From: Liolophura sinensis
Taxonomy: Eukaryota; Mollusca; Polyplacophora; Chitonida; Chitonidae
Length of the DNA: 64,000 nt
Direction of reading: 5' to 3'
Assembly: GCF_032854445.1 (NCBI RefSeq)
Contig: NC_088297.1
Span: 12,364,163 to 12,428,162 of the forward strand
Position numbers and translations under genes: made by a program
The notes under the pieces: model-generated
Seen by the model: only the letters and a program-made list of their open reading frames with translations
Database searches by the model: none
What the model was told of the DNA's origin: nothing
Shown here: positions 29,773 to 42,685 of the stretch, in pieces
Layout of the letters: the number at the start of each line of letters is the position of its first letter
Position numbering within the stretch: the first letter of the stretch is position 1

Positions 29773-32700
29773 CTACGGGAGTTTCGACATAACGGCCATA
29801 ACCAAACAAAACTCTTAAGCTCATCGCTGTTTTCAATTTGGTTTCGAAATTCGTGCTCCCATTTACAAATATAATTAAACCCCATAGATTGCAGTACCGT
29901 TTGCCTTCTTATGGTTTTGTTGTACAAATGTTCCATAGTTGCATTCACTTTAGAATTGAACTGACCCGGCTCAAAACATTTATCGCAGCCGTGCCAGTAA
30001 CAACCTAACATTTCATACGCGGTATTGGATTCCTGATCAAAACCGTCGAGACGGTAATTGCCTACTTTTTTCTCGCCCCAATTGAGGGCGTGTTGTACGC
30101 GTAATGTCCTACCTTCGACGCGAGCTTTATGCATTTCCCACATCAGCCATTTAATAGATATATCGGAATACTGATTGCGAGCTACAATACCTTCTGCCGG
30201 CACACGGGCTACGGTGTAAGGTTGAAGAAATAAGGTTCTAAATATGCCGAAACATAAACCGGCTACAGTGACGTAAGTCAAGGGATCAAGTCCTACGGAT
30301 TCCTCGCCATCATCGATAGCTGTAGTTTCTGCTTTAGTAAGACTCATGGTCAATTCCCTAAATTTTAAACAGCAACGTCTTAAAATGTCCACATCACTCT
30401 TGCAATATTCGTACATTTCATTTCTAAAATTAAAAACTTTACCATTCTGTTTCTCGTACCAATCCAAAAAATCACTTCTGCCTTCGACCGATATCGACTG
30501 CGGGCCGTAATATTCCATATCCGGGAATGGACCGACGTAATTTTGATTACAGGGTGTGTTAAAATAGTGAGGAAAATAGCCTTTTTAAAGCTCCGACAAA
30601 CCAAAAGTTTTAGGAAAATTAGCCAAACTGGTCGGAATGTGATTAAAACTATCGATCACTCTAATGTTCAAAGATTCCACTTTGATTTGCATAATCTTCG
30701 CTCCGCTAAAAGTAACCGTTGGAACAATTGTATTTTCAACCAAGTATTTTAAAAGAAAAATACTGTCATAACCTTTAGCGTTATGCGCCAGTGCGATGTA
30801 ACCCCTGTGCTCGGGTGAAAACAACCACGAGCAAAATTCATTAACCGTGTTTGGACCTCGGAAAACTTTTTCCTTTTCTCCGCATACTGTGCAACGACTA
30901 TCTAAATTAATAACATCCTGATCCATACAACTATAGCAAGTTTTCTGAGCTACCGCAAAATTCGGTATATGTACACCGCTATCTTGCGAGCATTCGAAAT
31001 CCCAAAAGATATAACATTTATGAGGGGGTTTCTCCTTAGAGGTACGGATGAAGCAAAAATGTTTGTCGGTATAGTGTACTCGACAGTATCGACAGTAGGA
31101 TTCGTAGCACACGTGATCCTGGGGTGAGCGGATTTTATACTTCAGCGAAGCTAAACATTCTTTACACTTCCAAGTGGTTTCACAAATAGACGACTGCAAC
31201 TTTCGCGTTACACGATTTACTTCTTTACGCTTATGCCTGTCAAAACATTCCGCGTTACGAAACGTACGATTACACGCTGTACATTCTAAGGGTTTTCCGC
31301 TGTAACAATGAGACGTGTAACACATAGGACACGTGATTTTACACCTGTGACTTTCTTTAACGTTAAATGGAATAAGGCAGTATTCGCAAAAATGTTTCTT
31401 TCCATAAAATGCTTTAATATTTGTGATAGCGTCGAAGTGACCATCGTCTAAATACACAAAAATTTTGCATAACCGCTTTTCGGAGCCTTTATATATGACT
31501 CCCTTCAAATGCTGAGCTCCGATGACTACAATTTGAATATTGAGCGCTCGTTCAAAGTTTTGAACATCTTCTAGATCTGACGGTGTTTCGGGGTCAACTC
31601 CCGCTTTACGACACAGGTCAACAGCCTTCTTCCTTTGGAACGCCCGTCGAGAATCAGCCGTCTTTCTTTTGTCTTTGTCGTTAAATTTGTAAGCGAGGCA
31701 CACGCAAATTGCTCTGGCCAAGCAAATGTTATCCTCGTTTAGAATTCGAATGATAGATTTTTTATTAACTTTATCTTTGGCCTTGTTAGTCATTTTTATT
31801 CCCGTTCCACCTCGCGGTAATTGGATGGTACCGATATTCATTTGGAATGTCTCATCAAACTGCATCGTTTGCTTAGATTGTAAAACTTTTTCTATATTAT
31901 GGAGGATTGTAGAGGCGGAAACGTTTGTTTTTTTGTCCAATTTTGTAGATATAGGCGTTTGTAAAGACTTTTGGTGCACAAACACCCTGACCAAGTCATC
32001 GTCATGGAGATCGTATGTAGCCTGTCTCAAACTCGATTCTAAGGCTTGACCGATCAAATCTAAGTGTTTTTTCCACGTAGAATTTCCGACAGAGTGTAAT
32101 CGGATTTCGTGTGTAATTTCTTTGCTGTTAAATTTTTTGACATGTCTTTGACTTTTATCGCGAAGTGTAAACGTAGGTTGTTGTTGACCGCGACCGACTT
32201 GATTCGTCTGTGCCGTGGATGTTGAAGGTAGACCCGCGGGAGGATTTTCACTCCGTCTGAAAAGATTAAAATGAAATGTTTGTATTGAACTGAAATAAAG
32301 AACAGTGCGTCGGAAAAAAGTAAGAACAAAGACAAATTTGAACTTACCCAAAAACCATATCCGCGATATTGCGAGTGTCCAGCCGTTCTATTTCATCCAG
32401 CAGATCTATCACCTCCGGACAACTCATTACGCTGAAAGATCTAAAACTGTCGATGTTAATCACCGCATACTTATAAAAGAGAAAAATTAAAAAGACCTTA
32501 AACACGTGTTAAGAAAAATATGCGTGAAGGTATTAGGCCGATACAAGAGAAAACACTCGGATTCCTAACTTACCTATCATAAGCGGATGACATATCTAAG
32601 GGTCTGTCAGAAGTTTGGCATTGTATCCGTGACTCTCCCGTTGGTATTCTCAGCGGTACACCCGGCGATAGCGAAAGTACTTCCCTATTAGGATGACTTT

Positions 32701-32869
32701 CTCGACCGACCAGACTTGGTCCGGGTAGACCTTGGTCATGGAAAAGTCTCATTATATCCATGTCATCCATAAACCTTGTTTTTAGCGCAAAAAGAAGAAT
32801 AGAAAAAAAATAAGCATCAGCAAAAAGAAAAAAATAAAAACTTCAACAAAGCGATTTATTGTTATTCTT

Positions 32870-32872
<3 letters not shown>

Positions 32873-32918
<46 letters not shown>
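32873..32918. repeat. (AT)n microsatellite in polB-1 intron 3
   Basis: Shorter counterpart of 693-777. Confidence 0.95.
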
Positions 32919-32923
<5 letters not shown>

Positions 32924-33316
32924 GGAGAAAATAAAGTTTAAATACATACTCCGTTAAGGACGTGTCGTTGAAGCTGTTCTCTTCCAAAATATTCATAACT
33001 GCATCCTGGTTAGATGTTTCTTGGCCACTACAAATGTAAGTTACATATATACAATGACGGAGCTGTCAAGAATTCGCTTTCAAAATTTAAAGTGTGCATT
33101 TTTAAAAATTCTGCATTTGTAATAGAATACGGAAATAGTACTAAATCATACCCAGAATCCACGTCCATAGGATAAGCGCAATCAGTAGACGTAGAGGGAA
33201 GGACTCTTTCTATCTCGTCTAATAACGCGTTCAATTCCGGATCGTCCAACAACCTAAAGTTGACGAATATAACTTTTTTAAAAATAAGTATCAAAAATAA
33301 ATATACGGATATTACG

Positions 33317-33378
<62 letters not shown>
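33317..33378. repeat. (AT)n microsatellite in polB-1 intron 1
   Basis: Counterpart of 1,169-1,246 with one GTA interruption. Confidence 0.95.
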
Positions 33379-33383
<5 letters not shown>

Positions 33384-33545
33384 GTATTACTTACCTAAGA
33401 AAACATGTATTGTCGTCGCATTCGACATCCATTGGTCGGTTTTGTCCTTCCATTTTCTCGTTAATGTTCGGAATTTCCTCGACACGAAATATAAACACTA
33501 CCGGAGTTTTGTTTGGTTATGGCCGTTATGTCGAAACTCCCGTAG

Positions 33546-33857
33546 GTGTCAACTGAGCTTAAGCCCTTTCTTCTTCTTTTAGGATGCGGCGAGGACCCGG
33601 GTCGGGGACATGAAAGCCGACCCTCGAGTAACAATAGCGGACCCGTGACATATGGACTTATCGATTGGCTCGGTTTACCGGCCAAAGACGACTTCCCCCT
33701 CGCACACCAGAACGACGGAGGGCGGGGACTCGTCACAGCTGCGGGACCAAATCGATTCGATATTTCGCTCCTAGAGTTTTCGCTCAGTTTACGCGCCGGA
33801 GTCAGCGTGGATGGATGTACCTTTTACAAGCGACGACCGGTTGCATTACTGTACTGA
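33546..33857 (+). CDS. Uncharacterised open frame, copy B
   Basis: See 1,415-1,726. Open for 103 codons, with acceptor-like TTCTTTTAG just upstream of the conserved part. Confidence 0.2.
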   Translation: MSTELKPFLLLLGCGEDPGRGHESRPSSNNSGPVTYGLIDWLGLPAKDDFPLAHQNDGGRGLVTAAGPNRFDISLLEFSLSLRAGVSVDGCTFYKRRPVALLY

Positions 33858-34290
33858 CAATCCCCGACGAATGCCGCTGATGATAATAAAGCCTTAACGT
33901 ATTATACGGAAGACGAAAACTACAACACCGAACGAGAACGCGGAATATCCGAGAAGGCCGCCCTTTCCCCGATCTAAAACTTATCAGTATATTTAATCAA
34001 CTCGACAGCGTGGTTCAGGTATTTTTTTCTCTCCTTTATATCGTCCATCGTCCGTACCAGCTAATGTATTTAGTTTGTCGGTTCGTTTTAGCGGTGGAAC
34101 GATAGTATTGTACGCGTAAACTTAAAACAACTTTTTCGGTACGGTAACCCTTTATTAACTCTTATTTTAACCCTTCATTAAAAGATTTAAAAAATATGTC
34201 AGTTTTCGAGTGCGACCAACGGAAAAAAAATTTTTTTCTTACACAATTCTTTTCTATCGGTCTATTTTCTTCATTACAACGAATACACGT

Positions 34291-34426
34291 GTCTATATCG
34301 ATCCTATGGATCCAACAAACACGGCGCCATTCAATACCCATCTCTCACGTCATATACTTACACGTCGTACCACGTCAACCACGGCACACATGTTATCGAT
34401 TGCGACATTTGGGGAATACCACTACT
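34291..34426 (+). repeat. 136-bp module, unit 1 (copy B)
   Basis: Upstream of the orphan exon. Confidence 0.85.
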
Positions 34427-34484
34427 TGGGTGTGCTAACGAAAACGTGGAAGGTCTCCTTTTTACTCGTCAAAAGTAAAGATAA

Positions 34485-34712
<228 letters not shown>

Positions 34713-34806
34713 TAGAAAATATTTATACTCGAAAATTGTCACATAATTTGACATTTCAATTTGAAAATTGAAATGCGCCATGCCGGAACATGAAGCATGT
34801 CCTCGC

Positions 34807-34942
34807 GTCTATATCGATCCTATGGATCCAACAAACACGGCGCCATTCAATACCCATCTCTCACGTCATATACTTACACGTCGTACCACGTCAACCACGG
34901 CACACATGTTATCGATTGCGACATTTGGGGAATACCACTACT
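34807..34942 (+). repeat. 136-bp module, unit 2 (copy B)
   Basis: Downstream of the orphan exon, beginning exactly where homology to the genuine PABPC locus ends. Confidence 0.85.
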
Positions 34943-35866
34943 CACCCACCGTTTTTTTTCCTTGGTCGACTTTTATCAGCGCGGATTCCTTTAAGCTGGA
35001 GTTGTTCTCTCCAGGATTGTCGCTGTTGCTTATATTTTTGATAACTTTTTGGTTTGTGTTTTAGAGGTATTAATGATTTTTTGTGGTTTTACACTACATA
35101 AACTTCGTAAGAAGTTATAAGTTAACAGTGTTGTGTGATAAAAAAATATTCACACAAATTCACACGAACAGAACACGAACAGTTCCTCTTATATACTAGT
35201 CACGTGGGGATTCCTGCGCGGGACGTCATTCAAGTAGTTCCCCTTTCCGCCACGACAAAAACAAACCGTTTCAGACATGCCAAGCAAAATATTATTATTA
35301 TATATTTAAACTAGGGACACCTGTTGTGCCAATGTAATCTCCTCTGGTCCCGATAGGGGATAACTTTTCAGAGGGGCGCGATCTGGGAGGGAGTGTTTCA
35401 GATTAAGCTCGCCTTGTCACGGTTATTGAAGCATGGAGGACGACGAAGTAATGATGTCATAGATCTGTCAATTTATAGCGAACCACGTTGGCCCAAACAT
35501 GGCCTGACAGCAGGGCAAGCCTTTGCCATGTACGCAGTTTATAGTCTTTATGTAGCTAGGCGAAAGCGTGTTTGACTGGCTGCAGGCACATTTCAGTAAA
35601 TGGCAAAAGCTTTTTGTGATCTTTTGGCTAACGCAACGAACTGGGTACTGAATGAAAGAAAGCCAAACAAATTCGGCTACCGAGGCTCCCAGCCCACTGC
35701 AAGCACGCACTCCAAGCACGCACCCAGCGCGTACCAGGTATACCCAGCCACCGAGGCTCCCAGCAGACTTCCCGCCGAGTATCCCTAAGACGCCCCACCG
35801 CCCTTACCGGCCTGGTCAGTTATGGCAGACATTGCCCGCCCCCTCCTCCCCGCTGGACCAGAGTTC

Positions 35867-35988
35867 TATTTCACGGCATAAAGGCTCTGTAAAGGATTTC
35901 CAGGCAGACCTGCTGGATGGGTTGAACATGGCTCCGAACTACTTCCGAAGTTCTTTTAGAGATAGCCTATACCTTAGGTATACCGAAG
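35867..35988 (+). repeat. ~122-bp dispersed repeat, copy B unit 1
   Basis: Counterpart of 3,726-3,847. Confidence 0.7.
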
Positions 35989-36805
35989 CACAATGAGAGG
36001 TAAGGATACATACAAGTGGCTGAAGTGTGGCTCTTTCGATCTCTGTGGTCAGATCTGTGAAAAGGGTTAGTGCAAGGTGCACCTCGCCAGGTGCCAAGGA
36101 AAAGTCCTGGTACACAGCCATGTAAAGTGTGAGGAATAGGTGTTAACACGAGTATCAGCTCTGCCAAGCATGTGGGTACCACTGCTACGAGTATATAGTG
36201 AGTCACCCTGGCACACTAACCTTGCAAAGCGAACTCCCGGTTAGAGAGACTGCAATTCATATACTGGTTTTCAGGTCAGACAATGTGTACACAACGAGTG
36301 TAGTATCAGTGCTATAATTATGTGTCCCATTGAAGCCCGTAAAGCACAAACAACAAACCTTTACAGAATATTGCATCAGCTGACCTTGTCGGTGTCTTGT
36401 TTACAAGCTGACCAAAAAGTTTATAGCTGACAGCATGACACATTTCTGACACTGTCGTCACCCAGATTTCTCAAAGGTGAAGTGACTCGTAGTACATGGC
36501 TGAGGCAGAATGTAATCATGACGTAGTGATAGCACATGTCGGAACCAGGAAGTAAACACAACATAGCAGTATGGTGGCCCGAAGGGGCCATACAAAAAGT
36601 TGCTGCCCCTGCGAAATTGGTAGGAATACCACTGAAGGCAGTGTGGTTATGGAATAACAATATGCTGACGTGGGTCATCATTCTCTGCTGACTCAGGCTC
36701 CGTTGACCTGTGATGGAGTCCTAGCATGTTTTCCGGGTGGAGTATAGGGAGGAGGGGTGTATAGTGACAGGGCGGTGTTAATTACACAACAACTTAGCCT
36801 ACCCA

Positions 36806-37573
36806 CTAGGACGCGGACGGGTGTTTTTTAAGCTCCACGCGTTCCAACTCCCGACCACGCGCCAGAAGTTCTTCTTTCACGTTTTTGTCGATCTGTACTA
36901 AGCTTAACGATTTCTGGCTGCGCGTGCGTCACGCGTGTTTGAGGTCACGGTAGTTGGTCATCTCCGAAACGATTTGACTGAATTCCGTGTCCGAAACTGA
37001 GTCGTCAACTAGACTCCTATTTCACGCCACCAATTCTCTGAACAGGGTTTCCAGACAGACCTGTTGAATCGGCTGAAAACGGCTCCGAACTACGTCCGAA
37101 GTTCTATAAAAGATAGCCTATACCTTAGGTATACCGAAGGAAACATGCGCGTGGATGTTGTTCAGCTTGGCATCAGCCAATATACAGATCGCGTTGTGCT
37201 TATTCGTCTTCACTATTAGCCGACGGCTAACGTACTTCCCAGCGACGCTACACAAACCGCATCCGAGGGCAGTCGCCTCCATTGCCAAGACAGCAGGCGC
37301 CGTGACCACCGTAGAGAGTGGACCCACGCCCGCCACTCCCAGGACGAAAGATCCAACCATCATAGCCGAATAAAAAGCGTCCGCAACATTCACACGACGA
37401 CGGTACTTGGCCTCTCTCTCTGTCTCCACATCTATCGCGTACATGGTATTTAACAACACAGATGGCGCTGGTTGCCGAGTGTTACCGTCTATCTTATAGA
37501 CAGCTTTTATACAGACCAGCATGTCATGTGTAACATCATAGATGGCGCCTCTTGTAGTATGACATCCTTCCAT
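36806..37573 (-). pseudogene. Hydrophobic-core, coiled-coil element protein (copy B)
   Basis: Best-preserved version. The ATG at 37,573 opens 144 residues without stops to the 122-bp insertion (a polar N-terminus, then MVGSFVLGVAGVGPLSTVV and KHNAICILADAKLN). The coiled-coil tail beyond the insertion carries the same TGA as copy A and ends near 36,806. The conserved hydrophobic core suggests membrane interaction. Confidence 0.6.
37018..37139 (+). repeat. ~122-bp dispersed repeat, copy B unit 2 (interrupts a gene)
   Basis: Counterpart of 4,877-4,998, at the identical position in the gene. Confidence 0.7.
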
Positions 37574-37630
37574 ATTAACGGGAAAAAACTTAATCGTCCG
37601 TTACTTTTGAATCACAATCTGTTCCCTTAA

Positions 37631-38052
37631 GGTCTGAAACGCTCGTCATTTTCGAACTGTTTCTAATACCGCTTAACCTGGCGATAGGGGCCGCAAAGGC
37701 AGCCATGCTCATTACATCTGCATGATGCCTTTATGAACAGTTGCAATCAAAGCGCGACTGAGATACCTTGTTGTTATTTGACCTGGAACTCATTCATGGA
37801 CTACGAATTTGAACTTTGATATGGAATTCATGCCTGGAATATCTACAGTCTGCCCGGCGTCATTGAAAACTGATGACCGCTTCTCTCTTGTGTGTTACCG
37901 GCTTTATTTCCTATTTGTATAATTTCTTACATACCTTTGTCTTTGGGAGCTAGTGTTAAACATTGTTTTGGAAATGGATCTTGCGATTATCGACTTGGAA
38001 CGCCCTTTACGGACTGCGAATGGTATACGAATGTCGGACATGACGCTTATAT
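37631..38052 (+). repeat. ~425-bp direct repeat, left unit (copy B)
   Basis: Counterpart of 5,489-5,915. A few bases (TTAAT) are missing near 37,771 relative to copy A. Confidence 0.85.
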
Positions 38053-39058
38053 CCAACTGCTTCTGTATAGCGTCAATATACCGCAGGCGATGGGCCGCAG
38101 ATGCAACCACACTCCCTGTCGGAGCTGTCGGTGTCAAGGAGTCCTCATCCACGATCACTGGCTACAGGCCCATAGTGCATATTATAGATTGTCGGCGATT
38201 ATGTCCAAATCACCTTCATGCTTACCTACCCTCAAACGCCGCAGTCTGATAGCATTTTCCAGATAGATCGTTGCCGCATCCATCCCATCAGCTGCGATGA
38301 TTCCGACTTTTTCCAGTCTCTCCAGGACTGGTTTTCCCTGCGGCGGAGTTTTCACAATTATCCTGACGGCCTTATAATTGTGTTCTCCAGGCCTTTTAAT
38401 CTTTAAACCGGGAAACACGAAGACGGCGCGATCGGCCTCCACGTCTGAACCTAGATTTGTAACGGTGATAGTCCCCTGGGGAATTTTTATCATGGGCGGG
38501 AAATCAGTGAGCGTGTTAAGACGCACGATGCCCACACCCGTCCCCGCAGCTAGTGTGAAGTGACCTCCCCTTTCAATAGCCTCTGGACAGATGTAGTTCG
38601 GCGTACAGCCCCGAAAGCCCCGCCGCAGTTCATGACCTTCTTCACCTCCGGTCCGGTTACTTGGACGAATTTCGGGGTCACTTCATCAATTAACCAATCA
38701 GGGTCGCGGGTCCTGGTAATAGCCGAGCGGCCGTCAAAGAGGACTAAGAAGAGCTTTTGTTGTCCGGGTGCCTGAGAAGGTGATTTGCGCTCCTCTCTGG
38801 CTGAGACGTCTTGAAGGGAATCGAACGTTTCAGGTTCTGACTGCATCCCCCCAACTGAAATCTTTCTTTTTCGGGTATGAAAGCCGCCTTCAAACTGGAA
38901 GGCGTAGCATTTTTACCTTCTTGACCCTGGAGCCCGAAGTCCGAGACGTCAGCCAAGTTAGACAATGCTAAACATGTAGAACGAGGGCCGGCTGCGTCCA
39001 CCATTGCAATGAGGTTATGACATGATGTGTAATGTTGCGCTAAGGTAGCTGGTATCAA
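37904..39058 (-). pseudogene. Element structural-type protein gene (copy B)
   Basis: Counterpart of 5,767-6,921. Here the segment from LNTLTDFPPMIKI to GDLDIIADNL (38,535-38,182) is open, including AADGMDAATIYLENAIRL, which is frameshifted in copy A, so this is the better guide to the family. Other frameshifts remain (near 38,560 and 38,870). Confidence 0.55.
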
Positions 39059-39096
39059 TATTCCGACGGGATGCGTCTAAAAGCCCCAGCGTCAGA

Positions 39097-39393
39097 AAAC
39101 ACGGCGTTCTGCATGTAAACTACAAAGAACAGGACGGTATGGACGCCTGAGCATCGTTCATTCTCGACACATCCTTGGGGTTCACTCATCCGGGCGTAGA
39201 ACGCCTAGACGATTCCATCGAAGCGCAAACAAGGACGCGAATTCTTGCGACAGGGACGGCGTTAGAAGCAGAAAAGCAGTTTCTTGCCAACATAGAAGAT
39301 GCCATTTCCTCCCCGGTCGACCTACTCTTCGCTGTCAACGCGACATTCTTTTCTCGTCGTGGTCGCGGCCGGTCAGAAGCAAGGCGCAAATGA
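39097..39393 (+). pseudogene. Conserved element protein, 3' part only (copy B)
   Basis: Begins abruptly at the deletion junction and keeps IEAQTRTRILATGTALEAEKQFL-like and NIEDAISSPVDL segments. Counterpart of the 3' third of 7,561-8,459; a TGA at 39,148-39,150 lies upstream of the open part. Confidence 0.55.
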
Positions 39394-39646
39394 GGGTGTG
39401 AACATCAAAATGCCACCTATTTTGCAGTCTTACGGGAGCGAAGAACGTGGGATTGCAAAACCAAAAGAAAATGACCCCCGCCCACCGTGCGTGGACCACA
39501 AACCGTACCCACGGTACAAACACAACAGCTAGTAGGCCCACGAGGCGACCCATTCCCGTGCGCCGTACAACGATGATGCGGAGAAGACAGCTCTCGTGGT
39601 AGCCGGGGTTGCTATTGGGTTACTGCTGTTGTGGTCCCTACATTAG
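39299..39646 (+). pseudogene. Small C-terminally membrane-anchored element protein (copy B)
   Basis: Counterpart of 8,365-8,712 with the same double TAG and the same C-terminal hydrophobic helix. Confidence 0.5.
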
Positions 39647-40661
39647 CCAGCCTCGTACGGCCACGAGCAACAGGCCGCCAACAGCAATGACCAGAGCCCG
39701 GACATTCTCGGCCACCCATCCAGCTGTTTCGCCGAGAAGGTTCAGCAACCATGACAGAATACTGACGATCACAGGCAGCGCTGCATTCGCTTTCCCAACC
39801 AGCTTACCAAGGGCGCGCCCGAGGGCCTGGAAATGCTTTTTCACCCACTCTTTGAGACCGCCCCTGTCGGCTGGTTTAGGAGGTGGCGTTGGAGAAGGCG
39901 CAGCGCCCTAGTTGAGCGCTAACACCAATGTGGAGATCGTCATTCCAAGGGCCGTGAGGATGGAGACGATAGTGATCCCTTGCTCCCGGAAACGTGTGCC
40001 GATGCGTTCAGCCAGCGTGGTGTCGTCGTGTAGGATGAGATTTATGGTCTCCCTGATGCGGGTTATTTGAGACCACAGAGCTCATCCTCGAGGTTATGTA
40101 GCCGTTCTGGGACACGGCGCCAGGAGAATTCATCCTCAGCCCCCTCCAGTTTCCGTTTTTCCTGGCGATGTCTTCGTCGACGGCAGACAGCTTGGCGAGG
40201 TTATTCGTGAGTTCGCATGGGATAGCCTGCAATGCCATGTCCAGCCTCCAAATTTCTCGGAGTTTCAGCGGTGTGTTGTGCATTGTTTTAAGGGCCTGCT
40301 CAATGTCGCTATCCGTGAGGCTTGTTTTCATTTTGTGGACAGCATCAGAAGCATCTTTCGCTGTTTGTTTTGAATCTTTCAGCTCATGGGTATCTACTGT
40401 GGCGACCGCGGCACCCAGCTCATCATGTGTTGACTGCAGGGTTGTACGATCAGTCTTCGACATGGCTGTGCGTCCACGCTTCCAGTCGACAGAGCCAAGA
40501 TTATCTCTAATAGCACCCATCTCACCGCGCTGGCTGGCTATTGTGGAAAGTGCCAAAGGCTTACCAGTACGTCTGCCGACGATGTCCAAGTTTGGATAGG
40601 CCGTGCGTCGCAGCTGACCGCTTTTCTGATCCACCTCGAATTTTGTGTAATCCCACCCCAA
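39638..40661 (-). pseudogene. Coiled-coil protein with C-terminal membrane helices (copy B)
   Basis: Counterpart of 8,704-9,727, with the same frameshift region and the same TAG before the Pro-rich linker. Confidence 0.55.
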
Positions 40662-40812
40662 AGCAAGAGTGAGCCTCCCTCCTCTGCCAATGCGTTATAA
40701 CAATAATCTACGGCCGTTTGACTCAGATTTCGTTAAATACTCGCCTTATTTCGGGTTTTATCCCGCGGTGCTGCTGTATCGACACCAAGAAGGGTAGATA
40801 CTGTTTCAGGCG

Positions 40813-42087
40813 GTGCGTCATGATCATGATCAACGGCCTCAGTCCGATTGTCGAAATCGTCAAAGTCGGTCATTTTCTGTGTTAGACATAGGCCTGGAGG
40901 ATCAACCCTTTCAGAAGACTCCGCGATCCTTTAGCTGTGAAAGTAATACAGCAGTGCGTGGTCGTCACAAACAAACCAAACACGAGCAACTTTTCGTCCG
41001 CTTCCCCAACCTCGGCCAACATGACGTCATTGTCCCCGGTATTGCGCGTCTGGCATTTACGATAACGCCAATTTCGTCCGACTCAAACGTCACCGTGGTC
41101 GATAACCTTTGACGCGCAATAGTCAAGACGACCACGATCAAAGTCAGCAGAAATGAGGTCCTGTCCATCGACAACTCCGATGTGTTCCATTGGCTGACCA
41201 GAAACGAACGGCAGAATACGGCTTATCAAGGCATTGGTAGTGGAAACATCCTCAAACATCGCCTCAAAGCGGAAGACGCGGAGGATGATCCTGGAGACAA
41301 AGCCATCGCTCGGGCATATTGCAACCGGCTCCACATCCCATTGGATTTCGAGCTTCTCAAGAGCCATATGCTCTTCTGTCAGAGTGCTTTGGCCGACCGA
41401 CTCGAGACCAACTGACGTTCAACGATTACGACTGGGTTCTGTAGACGACGGTATCAGTCTGGAGTTCGATACGGTCACCGAACCGGAGCTGGCTAGACAT
41501 ATCCGCAACTAGTTTGTCGGGTGCGTCTCCGTACTATATGATCGCGTTCTCCGACACCGGAAGCTGGTGAAAGACAAGTCCGACGGGCTCTGGAACATAA
41601 ACCTGAATGCGCCAGCCACATCGCTAAAGGGTGTCTTGATGCTGTTTGAGACTCCAGAAGCATGGTGGAACTGGAGGTCTGAATACTTCTACAACCCGAA
41701 CATCATCAAAGTAGACGTCCCCAATCAGCTGTACAGCCAGAAAGTGCGGGAATACCAGCAATTTGAAGAGACCAGGAAGTTCTTCTTCAGCTCACCCACT
41801 AAAAACGGGACCCAGAGGTGGCCAGGGTCGTAAAAGACTTAGGCCTAGCAGATGTCTCTCTGGAAGAGTTCTTAAGGTCAATGTACGCTTTCTGGCCTGA
41901 CTTGAGGACAACCGATGACGACCAGCTGCATGGCAGTTGGAGGCGCGTGGAGAACGCCAACGAAGGGATCACTCATCAGATCAGAAAAGAGGCCTAGTCG
42001 GCGGCGGTATTGAACGTGTATCTGTATGTGATCATGGACGCTCAGCTTCACATCAAAAATGGCAGGTTCGTCAGCGCGCTGTATTGA
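40813..42087 (+). pseudogene. Probable major-capsid-type protein of the element (copy B)
   Basis: Counterpart of 9,879-11,151. The middle segment 41,567-41,820 (GLWNINLNAPATSLKGVLML) is open where copy A has a TAG (in the codon after LMLF), but a one-base difference near 41,805 breaks the following segment. Overlaps the start of the ATPase gene. Confidence 0.5.
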
Positions 42088-42684
42088 TTACCCCAAGGAC
42101 GCCCGCAGGGCAGTTATCTATGGGCAGACGGGATGCCGTAAAACTGTCTTTATCCTCGATCTCCTGGAAGGCCCCTACTGCGGTCATTTCGAGCACATTG
42201 TGATCCTTTGCCCCACGCTTCAGTTTAACAAGACTTATCAGCAGCGACGATGGATATGGTCGGACGCCGAAGTCTACTGTTTTAACCTAAGTGAACGGCT
42301 TGACGACTACCTGAGAGCGCTGTACAGGCTTTTCCAAGGGGAACCCATGCTGTACATCGTTGAAGACTGCAGTGCCACGAAGGCATTGACTAAGAAAAAG
42401 GACATGCTCAGTTCCCTGTATTTCCAAATTCGACATGAGGGCCAAAGCGTGTGGGCCCTCACTTAGAAGAATAACTCCGTCCTTAAGGACCTGCACGAGC
42501 AGACGCGTTGGGTTGCCCTCTTTCAGTGCAAAAATCGGGATTCCTTTGAAGACTGCTTACGAGAGAACGATGTCATCCCGACCCCGAAGAAAGGACAGCG
42601 GTTCAACGGGTGCTCAGAGAGAAGTAGCATTCTAAGCTCCTGCTGAAGACCGATCAGCCAGCTGCATATTGCGTCCTTACCTGA
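42059..42684 (+). pseudogene. FtsK/HerA-type DNA packaging ATPase (copy B)
   Basis: Walker A reads GQTGCRKT: the glycine before Lys-Thr, which is invariant in active P-loops, is Arg. Walker B-like MLYIVEDC is kept. The in-frame TAG after VWALT (42,464-42,466) is shared with copy A. Confidence 0.75.
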
Positions 42685-42685
42685 G

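Larger units (their letters stand above)
29815..33453 (-). pseudogene. polB-1: intron-containing protein-primed type B DNA polymerase, truncated
   Basis: Six exons: 33,453-33,395; 33,253-33,152; 33,027-32,950; 32,774-32,574; 32,446-32,348; and a large exon from 32,256. Phases agree through all five GT-AG introns. The large exon shows an OTU-like region (NEDNICLARAI ... DDGHFDAI), Cys/His zinc-binding pairs, Exo I (IFWDFECSQ), Exo II (LAHNAKGYDSIFLLKYL), Exo III (YCKSDVDILRR) and CYWHGCDKC. An in-frame TAA at 30,587-30,585, in a position normally Lys, interrupts it. At 29,814 the inverted block replaces the palm domain, so the polymerase active site is absent. It belongs to the Polinton/adintovirus-type polymerases. 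Confidence 0.85.

Noticed and set aside
31726-32049. 107-codon plus-strand frame
   Set aside because: Antisense of the large polB-1 exon.
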